From NCBI RefSeq assembly GCF_001884735.1, contig NZ_MJAP01000012.1, positions 186,001 through 250,000 of the forward strand: DNA of 64,000 bases, written 5' to 3'. The notes beneath the pieces were generated by a model. That model did not search any database. It saw only the letters and a list, made by a program, of their open reading frames with translations, and had not been told where the DNA came from. This document shows, piece by piece, positions 23,837 through 33,201 of this stretch; the stretch's first letter is position 1, and each line of letters begins with the position of its first letter. Made by a program: the position numbers and the translations under genes. This DNA is from Natronohydrobacter thiooxidans. GTDB taxonomy: Bacteria > Pseudomonadota > Alphaproteobacteria > Rhodobacterales > Rhodobacteraceae.

Positions 23837-26430
23837 TCCGCCGCCTCCAGCCGGGTTGCCAAGAGCGCCGCCAGTTCCGGCCTGCACGATCCGCAGCTTG
23901 TGCCCGCCTGCAAGGCCGCGCCGATCTGATCAACCGTGCTCAGCCCCTGCGTGGCAATCGCGTCGCAGATGGTGTTTCGCCCCACATTCAGACAGGCGCA
24001 GACCGTGGGGCCGGGATCGGCCATGCCCTGCGCGGGCCGACCGGCCAGCAGCCCCGCCCCCTCGGTCCCGATCTGTGCGGCCACATGCCCCCGCGCCAGC
24101 GTCACCGGGTCCGGGGCGACAAACAGCGCCGCCAGCACCCCCCGCCCGTCCATGAAGGCCAGCCGATAGGTGCCCCGGATACGGTCCTCGACGCTCAGGC
24201 AGGTGGCGTCGGGCAGGTTGAACAGCGCGCGCCCATAGGCTTCCCACTGTGAGGGCGCCTCTGTCCCTGCCAGTTCGCAGCGCCACCCCCCCTCGGTCCG
24301 GGCGCGCGCCCAATAGGCGGCTTTCGGGGTCAGGGGCTGCGCAGACACCGCAAACCCGTACCAGACCGGTGCCAGCGGCGCGAGCGCGACGACGGATGCC
24401 TTGCTCTCGGGCTGCCCCGAGATCGGGTCGGTGACCGCCGCGACCAGCGCATCGACCCGGCCCATGGGCGCGGTCTCGCCGGTCCAGTGCATCGGCGCGA
24501 AAACCTGTCCGCGCTGCACCCGGTCGGTGATCGCAACCCGCAGGATCGCCTGCCCCTGCGGGCTGGTGACGCGCGCCAGCGTGTCCGGCTCCAGCCCCTG
24601 CGCCGCAGCGTCCGCAGGGTTTATCTCGATAAAGGGTTCGGCAATATGCTGGTTCAGCCGGGGCGCAAGGCCCGAACGCGTCATCGTATGCCACTGGTCA
24701 CGGATACGGCCCGTGTTCAGCACGAAAGGATAGCGCGGTGCGGTTTTCGCAACCGGCAGGCGCGGCAGGACCGGCAGCATCCGCGCGCGCGCATCCGGGG
24801 TGTAGAACCCACCCTCGGCAAAGAAGCGCCCCCCCTGTTTGCGCGCGCTGACCGGCCAGCGGGTCGGCTCAAGCCGGTCATAATCAGCATCCGCCAGCCC
24901 CGAAATGTCGAAATCGCGCCCCAAGGCGCCCGCCACACCGGAAAGCGCGGCATATTCGGCAAAAATCTCAGAGACATCCTGCCAGCCAAAGGCATCCGCC
25001 CAGCCCATACGCCGCGCGACATCCGCCAGCATCCGCCAGTCCTCCCGCGCCTGTCCGGGGGCAGGCAAAAACGCACGCTGGCGGCTGATGGTGCGGTCGG
25101 AATTGGTGACCGTTCCCGATTTCTCGCCCCATGCGGCAGCGGGCAGCACCACATCGGCCAGACGTGTCGTATCGGTCTGGGTGATGTCACTGACCACAAC
25201 GAAATCGCAGCCCTTGATCGCGCGGGCAACAGCATCAGCATCGGGCATCGACACCGCCGGGTTGGTGTGGATGATCCACAGCGCCTTGATCTGGCCTCGC
25301 GCCACCGCGTCAAACATCTCGACCGCTTTCAGCCCCGGCGCCTGCGGCATGCGCGGGCTGTCCCAGAACCGCTGGACCGCCGCGCGATGCACAGGGTTTT
25401 CGATCTCCAGATGACAGGCCAGCATATTGGCCAGCCCACCCACTTCGCGCCCCCCCATCGCGTTGGGCTGGCCCGTCACCGAAAACGGCCCCATCCCCGG
25501 CCGCCCGATCCGCCCCGAGGCCAGATGACAGTTCAGAATCGCATTCACCTTGTCGGTGCCGCTCTCGGACTGATTGATCCCCTGAGAATAGACCGTCACC
25601 ACGCGCTCGGTGCTGGTGAACCAGTCAAGGAAAGTTTCGATATCGCCTCGCGCAAGCCCGGTCAGCGCAGGGTTTGATCCTCGCGCCTCTGCCAGCGCCG
25701 CGTCAAACCCGCTGACATGCTGTGCAACATAGTCGCGATCCACGGCGCCGCGATCCGCCAGCGCCACCAGAAGCGCATTGAACAGCGCCGCGTCAGAGCC
25801 GGGCCGCAACGCGAGATGCAGATCCGCAATATCGCAACTCGCCGTGCGGCGCGGATCCACGACCACAACGCGGGTGCCGCGCCGGGCCTTGGCCGCCACC
25901 AGCCGCTGATAGAGCACCGGATGGCACCACGCCAGATTGCTGCCCACCAGCACGACCAGATCGGCCTCTTCCAGATCCTCATAGCTGCCCGGCACGGTAT
26001 CGCTGCCAAAGGCGCGGCGGTGCCCCGCCACCGAAGACGCCATGCACAGCCGCGAATTCGTATCCACATTCGCGCTGCCCATGAAGCCCTTGATCAGCTT
26101 GTTGGCAACGTAATAATCCTCGGTCAGCATCTGCCCCGACAGGTAAAAGGCAACCGAATCCGGCCCGTATTGCGCCAGCGCATCAGTGAACCGGTCCGCC
26201 ACCAGATCCAGCGCGCGGTCCCAATCTGACACCCGCCCGCCGATCAGGGGCGCAAGCACCCGCTCCTCCAGCCCCAATGTCTGCGCCAGCGCCGAGCCCT
26301 TGGAGCAAAGCCGCCCCAGATTGGCCGGATGCTCCGGATCGCCGGTGATCTGCGCCCCCCCTGCCCCGTCGGGTGCCGCAATGATCCCGCAGCCCACACC
26401 GCAATAGGGGCAGGTAGAGCGCACGCTCAT
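23833..26430 (-). CDS. nasA: Assimilatory nitrate reductase catalytic subunit
   Basis: The 865-residue molybdopterin oxidoreductase reduces nitrate to nitrite in the cytoplasm. The N-terminal [4Fe-4S] cysteines are Cys7, Cys10, Cys14 and Cys42 (CPYCGVGCG, LCSKG). The bis-MGD domains follow, and the likely Mo-ligand cysteine lies in NSRLCMASSV. The C-terminal 60 residues carry a BFD-type [2Fe-2S] domain (CACLNVGRN, TSCGSC), as in Klebsiella and Paracoccus NasA types. ATGA overlaps with nirD upstream and with the TrpD2-like gene downstream show one operon. Confidence 0.96.
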   Translation of the reverse strand: MSVRSTCPYCGVGCGIIAAPDGAGGAQITGDPEHPANLGRLCSKGSALAQTLGLEERVLAPLIGGRVSDWDRALDLVADRFTDALAQYGPDSVAFYLSGQMLTEDYYVANKLIKGFMGSANVDTNSRLCMASSVAGHRRAFGSDTVPGSYEDLEEADLVVLVGSNLAWCHPVLYQRLVAAKARRGTRVVVVDPRRTASCDIADLHLALRPGSDAALFNALLVALADRGAVDRDYVAQHVSGFDAALAEARGSNPALTGLARGDIETFLDWFTSTERVVTVYSQGINQSESGTDKVNAILNCHLASGRIGRPGMGPFSVTGQPNAMGGREVGGLANMLACHLEIENPVHRAAVQRFWDSPRMPQAPGLKAVEMFDAVARGQIKALWIIHTNPAVSMPDADAVARAIKGCDFVVVSDITQTDTTRLADVVLPAAAWGEKSGTVTNSDRTISRQRAFLPAPGQAREDWRMLADVARRMGWADAFGWQDVSEIFAEYAALSGVAGALGRDFDISGLADADYDRLEPTRWPVSARKQGGRFFAEGGFYTPDARARMLPVLPRLPVAKTAPRYPFVLNTGRIRDQWHTMTRSGLAPRLNQHIAEPFIEINPADAAAQGLEPDTLARVTSPQGQAILRVAITDRVQRGQVFAPMHWTGETAPMGRVDALVAAVTDPISGQPESKASVVALAPLAPVWYGFAVSAQPLTPKAAYWARARTEGGWRCELAGTEAPSQWEAYGRALFNLPDATCLSVEDRIRGTYRLAFMDGRGVLAALFVAPDPVTLARGHVAAQIGTEGAGLLAGRPAQGMADPGPTVCACLNVGRNTICDAIATQGLSTVDQIGAALQAGTSCGSCRPELAALLATRLEAAE

Positions 26431-26759
26431 GCAGCAGCCCCCCGGATCAGCCGCGCCGCCTCCAGCAGGATACGCCCCCCCTCCACGCGCGCGGGATAGG
26501 TGTTCACTGCCCCCTCATCCGCGCCCTGCGCGAGACCCGTTTCCAGCGAGAACACCCAGTTATGCAAGGGACAAGTCACCGCATTGCCATGCACGATCCC
26601 TTCCGAGAGCGGCCCTCCCTTATGCGGGCAGCGGTCATCGATCGCAAAGACCTGATCATCGCCGGTGCGAAACACCGCGACGCAGCCATGCACGGTTTTC
26701 ACCACACGCGCGCCACGTTGCGGGATCTCCTCCAGTGCGCCAATATCCAGCCAGCTCAT
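26427..26759 (-). CDS. nirD: Nitrite reductase [NAD(P)H] small subunit (Rieske-type)
   Basis: The 110-residue protein has a Rieske-like fold with the C-x-H and C-x2-H pairs in DRCPHKGGPL and VTCPLHNW, so it may hold a [2Fe-2S] cluster; some NirD proteins lose these ligands. It partners NirB. The ATG at 26759 overlaps the nirB stop; longer in-frame sequence would lie inside nirB and is rejected. Confidence 0.94.
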   Translation of the reverse strand: MSWLDIGALEEIPQRGARVVKTVHGCVAVFRTGDDQVFAIDDRCPHKGGPLSEGIVHGNAVTCPLHNWVFSLETGLAQGADEGAVNTYPARVEGGRILLEAARLIRGAAA

Positions 26760-29197
26760 TCCGCAGCCTCCCGTGTCAGATCGGCCAGCGCCGCGAAACC
26801 GGCCTGTGCCTGTGGCGTCGCGCGCTCTGCCCAGGGGTCGCGCTGATAGACCGATTGCGACAGATCGAAGCGTGCGATCAGCGCCGCGCGGTTCTCCAGA
26901 TCCTCGACGACCTGCGCGCGCACCCAGTCCAGCCCGACCTTGGCGAGCCATTTATAGGGCCGGTCCAGATATTTGGCGTGTTCACGGTAAAGCTGGACAA
27001 AGGCCACGGTCAGATCGATGGCCTCTTCCTCGCTCGCCACCTTGGCCAGTCGCTCGACCTCTTTCAGGTCCATCCCGGCGGCCCCGCCAACGCCGATTTC
27101 ATAGCCCGAATCCACGCAGACGATGCCCACATCCTTACAGGTGGCCTCAGCGCAATTTCTCGGGCAGCCGGATACCGCCAGCTTCACCTTATGCGGCGTC
27201 CATGATCCCCAGAGCCGCTGTTCCAGCTTGATCCCCAGACCGGTCGAATCCTGCGTGCCAAAGCGGCAGAAATCGGTGCCCACGCAGGTTTTCACTGTGC
27301 GCAGCCCCTTGGAATAGGCATGGCCGGATACCAGCCCCGCCGCGTTCAGATCGGCCCAGATATGCGGCAGGTCTTCTTTCTTCACGCCCAAGAGATCGAC
27401 CCGCTGCCCGCCCGTCACCTTCACCGCAGGCACATCGTATTTCTCTGCCGCATCGGCAATCGCGCGCAATTCGCGCGGGTTGGTCATGCCGCCCCACATG
27501 CGCGGGACCACGGAATAGGTGCCGTCCTTCTGGATATTGGCATGGTTGCGCTCGTTCACGAACCGGCTTTGCGCATCATCGGTATAGTCCAGCGGCCAGT
27601 CGGCCAGAAGGTAGAAATTCAGCGCCGGGCGGCAGACATGACAGCCGCAAGAGGTTTTCCACCCCAGTTCCTGCATCACCGCCGGCATGGATTTCAGCTC
27701 GCGCGCCTTGATCAGGCGGCGGACATCCTCATGCGTCAGATCGGTGCAGCCGCAGACGGGTTGCGCCGCAGGCATCTGGAAGTCATCGCCCAGCGTACTG
27801 GCCAGCACCTGCTCCACCAGCCCGGTGCAGGTGCCGCAGGAGGCGCTCGCCTTGGTCTGCGCCTTGATATCCGCCAGCGTGCTGGCACCGCCTTCGATGG
27901 CCGCAACAATCGTGCCTTTGCAAATGCCGTTACAGCCACAGATTTCCGCCTCAGGCGGCAAGGCTGCAACGGCTGCCAGAGGGTCCGCGCTGGTCCCTCC
28001 CTGATAGGCGGGGCCAAAGATCAGCGTGTCGCGCATCGGTGCAATATCGGTGCCATCCTTGATCAGCCCGAAGAACCACGACCCGTCAGCGGTGTCGCCA
28101 TACATGACTGCCCCGATCAAGCGGTCATTTTCAATGACCAGCCGTTTGTAGACCCCGCGCGCAGGGTCGCGGAACACGATATCCTCGCGCCCCGGCCCAT
28201 CCGCGAAATCGCCCGCGCTGAACAGATCGACGCCGGTCACTTTCAGCTTGGTCGCGGTCTGCACCGGCTGAAAGGCCGCATCCTGCCCCAGAAGCGAGGC
28301 CGCCACGACCTTCGCCTGATCATAGAGCGGGGCCACAAGACCGAAAAGCTGGCTGTCATGTTCGACACATTCGCCCACGGCCAGAATATCGGGATCCGAT
28401 GTCACCATCTGATCATTCACCACCACCCCGCGCGCCACTTCCAGCGCGGCATCGGTGGCAATGCGGGTTTCGGGCCGGATACCCACGGCCATACAGACCA
28501 GATCGGCGGGATAGGTGGTGCCATCCTCCAGCAGCACCGCCTCGACACGATCCTTGCCCAGAATGGCCTTGGTCGCGCCCTTGCAATGCACGCGGATCCC
28601 GCGCGCTTCCAGATCCTTCTGCAGCAGATAGCCCGCCGCTGGATCAAGCTGGCGCTCCATCAGATGGCCCATCAGATGGATGACCGTCACATCCATACCG
28701 CGCAAGCGTAGCCCCGCCGCCGCCTCCAGCCCCAGTAGCCCGCCGCCGATGACAACCGCTGACCTGCCGGGCTTGTCCGAGGCCGCGATCATCGCATTGG
28801 TGTCGTCCAGATCGCGATAGCTCACCACGCCGGGCAGATCATGCCCCGGAACCGGAATGATGAAGGGCGCGGAACCGGTGGCGATCAGAAGCTTGTCATA
28901 TGCGGCATCACCCGCATTGGAATGGACGATCTTGTTCTCGCGGTCGATCCGCACCACGCTTTCGCCAAAGCGGCAGGTGATGTTGTGCTGCGCGTAGAAA
29001 TCATCGTCATGGGTGACGATCTCCGCATAGGTCTTTTCGCCCGACAGGACTGGCGAGAGCATGATGCGATTATAGTTCCCGCGCGGCTCTGCATTGAACA
29101 GCGTGATGTCCCAGCCATCCGGGTCTTGCGCAAGGATATGCTCCAGCGCCCGGCCCGAGGCCATGCCCGCGCCGATGATGACGAGTTTCTGTTTCAT
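26756..29197 (-). CDS. nirB: Nitrite reductase [NAD(P)H] large subunit
   Basis: The 813-residue enzyme reduces nitrite to ammonium. In order it has the FAD/NAD(P)H-binding domains (LVIIGAGMASGRALEHIL; AVVIGGGLLGLEAAAGL), two BFD-like [2Fe-2S] cysteine clusters (EICGCNGICKG with CGTCTG; PVCGCTD with CGCHVC), and the siroheme/[4Fe-4S] domain with TCVGTDFCRFG and CPRNCAEATCKDVG near the end. The ATG at 29197 follows GGGAGCG. Siroheme comes from cysG at the end of the operon. The promoter must lie in 29198-29331 unless read-through from nrtABC crosses the oppositely oriented toxin pair. Confidence 0.96.
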   Translation of the reverse strand: MKQKLVIIGAGMASGRALEHILAQDPDGWDITLFNAEPRGNYNRIMLSPVLSGEKTYAEIVTHDDDFYAQHNITCRFGESVVRIDRENKIVHSNAGDAAYDKLLIATGSAPFIIPVPGHDLPGVVSYRDLDDTNAMIAASDKPGRSAVVIGGGLLGLEAAAGLRLRGMDVTVIHLMGHLMERQLDPAAGYLLQKDLEARGIRVHCKGATKAILGKDRVEAVLLEDGTTYPADLVCMAVGIRPETRIATDAALEVARGVVVNDQMVTSDPDILAVGECVEHDSQLFGLVAPLYDQAKVVAASLLGQDAAFQPVQTATKLKVTGVDLFSAGDFADGPGREDIVFRDPARGVYKRLVIENDRLIGAVMYGDTADGSWFFGLIKDGTDIAPMRDTLIFGPAYQGGTSADPLAAVAALPPEAEICGCNGICKGTIVAAIEGGASTLADIKAQTKASASCGTCTGLVEQVLASTLGDDFQMPAAQPVCGCTDLTHEDVRRLIKARELKSMPAVMQELGWKTSCGCHVCRPALNFYLLADWPLDYTDDAQSRFVNERNHANIQKDGTYSVVPRMWGGMTNPRELRAIADAAEKYDVPAVKVTGGQRVDLLGVKKEDLPHIWADLNAAGLVSGHAYSKGLRTVKTCVGTDFCRFGTQDSTGLGIKLEQRLWGSWTPHKVKLAVSGCPRNCAEATCKDVGIVCVDSGYEIGVGGAAGMDLKEVERLAKVASEEEAIDLTVAFVQLYREHAKYLDRPYKWLAKVGLDWVRAQVVEDLENRAALIARFDLSQSVYQRDPWAERATPQAQAGFAALADLTREAAE

Positions 29198-29331
29198 TGG
29201 ATCGCTCCCGGCATCTGCCATTGGGGCATGGTGCGTGGGTTTATCCCCAACATACCTACATGGTTATACAATTTGCGACTCAATGACGCCGCGTGGTAAA
29301 CTGCACTAATTGTAGTGGGGACAGAGCGCGC

Positions 29332-29616
29332 ATGACGCCAATTCTTGAGTGGGACGAGGAAAAAGCCACGCTGAACCTCGCTTCGCGCGGATTGCATTTC
29401 GCTGATGCTGCCAGGTTCGACTGGACGACCGCGCAAGTGTTCCTTGATGACCGCTATGATTACGGTGAAGAAAGATTCAGGACGCGCAGATTTCTGGACG
29501 GTCGGCTTCACATCCTCGTTTATGTTTTGCGAAACGACCGCTTGCGGGTTATATCTCTGAGAAGAGCCAACGCCCGAGAATGCAAGCGATATGCCGCCGA
29601 ACGACCACAGATTTGA
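29332..29616 (+). CDS. brnT: BrnT-family ribonuclease toxin
   Basis: The 94-residue protein carries the BrnT fold with ILEWDEEKATLNLASRGLHF near the N-terminus, the central VFLDDRYDYGEERFRTRRFL, and the C-terminal RVISLRRANARECKRYA. BrnT is a RelE-like ribonuclease neutralised by BrnA. The ATG at 29332 fits the family length; a GTG at 29293 would add an uncharacteristic leader. It overlaps its partner by 26 bp. It sits against the direction of the surrounding nas genes. Confidence 0.88.
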   Translation: MTPILEWDEEKATLNLASRGLHFADAARFDWTTAQVFLDDRYDYGEERFRTRRFLDGRLHILVYVLRNDRLRVISLRRANARECKRYAAERPQI

Positions 29617-29872
29617 CGACACCCCTGACGCCCTTTCCCCCGAATGGACGGCGTATGAAAGCGCATGGGCCGTCAACGTGGCCGATTTTGGCGATCCGGT
29701 TGCGGCATCGCAATTCCTGCTGCGCCGCAAGCGCATCTTCCGCGCGGCACAGGCCGCAGGCGTGACCAAGGAAATGCTCACCCCCTTCGCTCCGAACAAG
29801 CCGGGTTTTGAGGCACGGGTCGAGTCCGCTTTCCGGCAGATCGCCTCGGCAGCCGGGATGGCGGCAGAGTAG
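29591..29872 (+). CDS. Putative antitoxin partner of BrnT
   Basis: The 93-residue acidic protein overlaps brnT by 26 bp and is in the antitoxin position, but it lacks the clear ribbon-helix-helix of classical BrnA. The visible parts are an N-terminal acidic stretch with WTAYESAWAVNVADF, and a helical C-terminus with FLLRRKRIFRAAQAAG, APNKPGFEARVESAFRQIA. Antitoxin function is inferred from position; it may be a divergent antitoxin type. Confidence 0.6.
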   Translation: MPPNDHRFDDTPDALSPEWTAYESAWAVNVADFGDPVAASQFLLRRKRIFRAAQAAGVTKEMLTPFAPNKPGFEARVESAFRQIASAAGMAAE

Positions 29873-29930
29873 CCGCTTCCGTTGCGCAGTTGAAGATCTG
29901 CGCCTAAGCCATTGTAACTCAACATCTTCC

Positions 29931-30725
29931 TTACTCCGCCGCTTCCACGAAGCGATGCCGCTCGTAGAGGAAACGCAGCACCGCCTGACGGGCTTTCAGA
30001 TAGGTGGGGTCGGTGGCGGCAGAGATGCGTTCACGCGGGCGCGGCAAGTTGACGTCCAGCACCTCGCCGATGGTGGCGGCGGGGCCGTTGGTCATCATCA
30101 CGATCCGGTCGGCCAGCAGCACGGCCTCATCCACATCATGGGTGATCATGATCATCGTATTGCCAAGGCGGGCGTGAATATCCATCACCGCATCCTGCAG
30201 ATGCGCCCGTGTCAGCGCATCGAGCGCGCCGAAGGGTTCATCGAGCAAGAGCACTTTCGGCTCCATCGCCAAGGCCCGCGCAATCCCAACCCGCTGGCGC
30301 ATCCCGCCAGAGATTTCACCGGGCCGTTTGTCGGCGGCATGGCGCATTTGCACAAGATCGAGATTGTGCAAGATCCACTCATGCCGTTCGGCTTTGTTTT
30401 TCACTCCGCGAAATACTTTTTCAACGGCGAGCTTCACATTGTCATAGACTGTCAGCCAGGGCAGCAGGCTGTGGTTCTGAAAAACCACCGCCCGATCCGG
30501 CCCCGGAGCCTTGACCTCGAACCCGTCAAGCTTGATGCCGCCCTTGGTCACATCGGTCAGTCCGGCGATCAGATTCAGTAATGTGGATTTGCCGCAACCG
30601 GAATGGCCGATGATGCTGACAAACTCGCCCTGCGCGATATCCAGCCGGATGTCGCGCAGCACTTCGGCGCGCTTGGAACCGGTGACGAAGGTCTTGTCGA
30701 CGTGAGAGATATTCAGATAGCCCAT
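29931..30725 (-). CDS. nrtC: Nitrate ABC transporter ATP-binding protein
   Basis: The 264-residue ATPase has Walker A GHSGCGKSTLLNLIAG (about 44-59), the Q-loop VVFQNHSLLPW typical of the nitrate/sulfonate/taurine subfamily, signature ISGGMRQRVGIARAL and Walker B VLLLDEPFGALD. It lacks the C-terminal NrtA-like domain of cyanobacterial NrtC. The ATG at 30725 is preferred because GGAGG lies seven bases upstream; an ATG at 30731 would have almost no spacing. Confidence 0.93.
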   Translation of the reverse strand: MGYLNISHVDKTFVTGSKRAEVLRDIRLDIAQGEFVSIIGHSGCGKSTLLNLIAGLTDVTKGGIKLDGFEVKAPGPDRAVVFQNHSLLPWLTVYDNVKLAVEKVFRGVKNKAERHEWILHNLDLVQMRHAADKRPGEISGGMRQRVGIARALAMEPKVLLLDEPFGALDALTRAHLQDAVMDIHARLGNTMIMITHDVDEAVLLADRIVMMTNGPAATIGEVLDVNLPRPRERISAATDPTYLKARQAVLRFLYERHRFVEAAE

Positions 30726-30727
30726 GT

Positions 30728-31615
30728 TCATGCCTCCGATGTGCCACGGGTGACAACGCGCCCGATGAAGCCAACCAGTTTGTCCAGCAGCAGGCCGACC
30801 ACGCCGATATAGACCAGCGCCACGATGATGTCGGTCAGGCGCGAGGAATTCCACGCATCCCAGATGAAGAAGCCGATACCGACACCGCCGGTCAGCATCT
30901 CGGCGGCGACGATGGCCAGCCAGGACAGCCCGACCCCGATGCGCAGCCCCGAGAAGATATAGGGCGCGGCGGCGGGCACCATGATCTTGAAGAAAAACTC
31001 GATATGGTTGAGCCGCAGCACCTGCGCCACATTGCGATAATCCTGCGGGATATTGCGCACCCCGGCAGCGGTATTGATGATGACGGGCCAGATTGCGGTG
31101 ATGAAGATCACGAAAATGGCCGAGGGGCGGCTGTCCATGAAGGCCGCCAGGCTGATGGGCAGCCATGCCAGCGGCGGCACCGTGCGCAGCACCTGAAAGA
31201 TCGGGTCCAGCCCGCGCATCATCCAGACCGACTGGCCGATGACCGCGCCCACCACGATCCCGATCAGGGCCGCAAAGCCGAAGCCATAGGCGACGCGCTC
31301 CAGCGAGGTCAGAACCCGCCATCCAAGACCGATATCCTGCGAGCCATAGACATAGAAGGGCTCCAGGATCAGATCCGAGGATTCCGCCCAGACAGTGGTG
31401 GGAGTGGGAAGATTGGAGCCCGGAGCCGAAAAGGCGATCTGCCAGACGGCGAGGATGACAAGCACCACCACCAGCGGCGGCAGGGTATTGACCGCAAGCG
31501 AGTTAGCCCAGCCCGGCAGAGCCAGCCCCTTGCGGGGCCGCTCTGGCAGCGTGGAAATCGTCGCACTGGCCTTGGGCGCAGGCGCCTGCGGTTTCATTTG
31601 GGTGACTGCTGACAT
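30728..31615 (-). CDS. nrtB: Nitrate ABC transporter permease
   Basis: The 295-residue membrane protein of the BPD transport family has about six helices after a cytoplasmic Pro-rich tail (1-40). The EAA-like coupling loop is AAGVRNIPQDYRNVAQVLRL. AAGGAGGCGAAATC precedes the ATG. It lies between nrtA (12 bp upstream) and nrtC. Confidence 0.93.
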   Translation of the reverse strand: MSAVTQMKPQAPAPKASATISTLPERPRKGLALPGWANSLAVNTLPPLVVVLVILAVWQIAFSAPGSNLPTPTTVWAESSDLILEPFYVYGSQDIGLGWRVLTSLERVAYGFGFAALIGIVVGAVIGQSVWMMRGLDPIFQVLRTVPPLAWLPISLAAFMDSRPSAIFVIFITAIWPVIINTAAGVRNIPQDYRNVAQVLRLNHIEFFFKIMVPAAAPYIFSGLRIGVGLSWLAIVAAEMLTGGVGIGFFIWDAWNSSRLTDIIVALVYIGVVGLLLDKLVGFIGRVVTRGTSEA

Positions 31616-31627
31616 GATTTCGCCTCC

Positions 31628-32932
31628 TTACACCATGGCCTTGATCGACAGGCTGTCGAGATAGGCGGACGGGTTTTCGGGATCGAAGCTCTTGCCGTCG
31701 AAGAAGGTCTCCACCCCGCGGCTGTCGGACAGACCGGCGGTATCGACACCAAGTTCACGCGCGGCGTCCAGCCACAGATCCGAGCGATTGGTATTCTCGA
31801 CCACCGAAGCGATATCGAGATCGGCAGGCTGATAGCCCCAGCGGATATTCTCGGTGATGAACCACTTGTCGAGGCTCTTCCACGGGAAAGACGTCGCCCC
31901 GTTCTCGCCCCAGAATTTCATTTCAAGACCGGTTTCGGTTTCCATCCGCCCGTTGCCGTAATTCACATCGCCGCGCAGGCGGCCCAGAATATCGGCGGGC
32001 GGCACGTTATACCACTGGCGACGCCCGACGATCTGGGCCAGTTCTTCCTTGTTGGCCATGTCGTCGCACCAGATCTGCGCCTCCATCACCGCCATCAGGA
32101 TCGCCTTGGTCGCGTTGGGATTGGCATCGACCCAATCGGCGCGCATCCCCAGAACCTTCTCGGGGTGGTTTGCCCACAATTCGCCGGTGGTCAGGGCGGT
32201 GAAGCCAATACCCTGATTGACCAGTTGCTCATTCCACGGCTCGCCCACGCAGAAGCAATCCATGTTGCCCACGCGCATATTGGCCACCATCTGCGGGGGC
32301 GGCACAACGATCACGCTGACATCAGTGTTCGGGTCGATGCCACCTGCAGCCAACCAGTAGCGCAGCCACAGGTCATGCGTGCCACCGGGGAAGGTCATGG
32401 CCGCCGTCACCTCTTCGCCCGCCGCGCGCTTGGCCGCGAAAGCGTCACGCAACGCGCCGCTGTCGAGTGCGACCTGCGTATCGGCATATTCCTGCGCGAC
32501 CGAAATGCCCTGACAATCCTCATTGAGGCTGAGCAGGTTGTACATCGGCGTCGGCTGGTTGTTCTGCATCACGGTGCCAAGGGAGTACTGAAACACCTTG
32601 GGCCGCAGGATATGGCCGCCATCGATGCCGCCGCGTGCCGATCCCAGCGCCATATTATCGCGCGTGGCACCCCAGCTTGCCTGTTTCTCGATCTTCATCT
32701 GATCAAGACCGTATTTCTGGTAGAAGCCCTTCACCTCGGCGATGATCAGAGGGGCGCTGTCGGTCAGCGCGATATAGCCCAGCGTCGCGCCGCGCACTTC
32801 GGGGGCAGCACTGGTGGCCCATGCGCCACCGGGGATCAGGGCTTTGGCTGCAGCGAGTGTTGCCGCAGCGCCCGTCGTGGCGCGCAGAAAGCTGCGGCGG
32901 GAGAGGATGGACGACTTGGGGGAATTCGGCAT
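31628..32932 (-). CDS. nrtA: Nitrate ABC transporter substrate-binding protein (Tat-exported)
   Basis: The 434-residue protein has a twin-arginine signal (LSRRSFLRATTGAAATLAAA; cleavage after AWA at about 40), as usual for NrtA. The mature part starts VRGATLGYIALTDSAPLIIA and contains the family tract GNMDCFCVGEPWNEQLV. It captures nitrate or nitrite for NrtBC. The ATG at 32932 is chosen because the Tat motif then lies near the N-terminus. Its 269-nt leader contains two hexaloop hairpins (33089-33134), making it a probable target of NasT antitermination. Confidence 0.95.
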   Translation of the reverse strand: MPNSPKSSILSRRSFLRATTGAAATLAAAKALIPGGAWATSAAPEVRGATLGYIALTDSAPLIIAEVKGFYQKYGLDQMKIEKQASWGATRDNMALGSARGGIDGGHILRPKVFQYSLGTVMQNNQPTPMYNLLSLNEDCQGISVAQEYADTQVALDSGALRDAFAAKRAAGEEVTAAMTFPGGTHDLWLRYWLAAGGIDPNTDVSVIVVPPPQMVANMRVGNMDCFCVGEPWNEQLVNQGIGFTALTTGELWANHPEKVLGMRADWVDANPNATKAILMAVMEAQIWCDDMANKEELAQIVGRRQWYNVPPADILGRLRGDVNYGNGRMETETGLEMKFWGENGATSFPWKSLDKWFITENIRWGYQPADLDIASVVENTNRSDLWLDAARELGVDTAGLSDSRGVETFFDGKSFDPENPSAYLDSLSIKAMV

Positions 32933-33088
32933 TTCAGGTGGTCTCCGACATGGGCAGGCCAGCGCCTGCAACGGGGTCAACGGATGGGACAGCGCGTGAG
33001 AGCGCATCTGTCATGACGATGTGGGAAATCGCGTCAGTGCGAAGTCAGATGGCAAAGCGCGGCGGGCGCAGCTTTCCGTCCTTCGTGT

Positions 33089-33134
33089 CATCCGACCCCT
33101 TTGCCGGATGCCCTAGTGATGCGCTGCTTTGCGC
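33089..33134 (-). promoter_or_regulatory. Candidate ANTAR (NasT) RNA target: dual hexaloop hairpins in the nrtA leader
   Basis: On the minus-strand RNA two hairpins follow each other. The first is GCGC-AAAGCA-GCGC (33134 to 33121), a 4-bp stem with a six-base loop. After a 10-nt linker comes CAUCCGGC-AAAGGG-GUCGGAUG (33110 to 33089), an 8-bp stem with one G-U pair. Both loops are six nucleotides with A at position 1 and G at position 4, the consensus recognised by ANTAR-domain antiterminators. The NasT gene with its ANTAR domain lies just upstream in the same direction. A downstream intrinsic terminator is not obvious. Confidence 0.65.
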
Positions 33135-33201
33135 CGCAGGTCAAAGGCTCTTTGCAGATGCAGCATTATTTCCGTAACGGTTGCGCGATCTGCCCAGAAT
33201 T

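Noticed and set aside
24487..25677. 396-residue plus-strand frame inside nasA
   Set aside because: It is antisense to the molybdopterin domain of nasA and has no domain signature.
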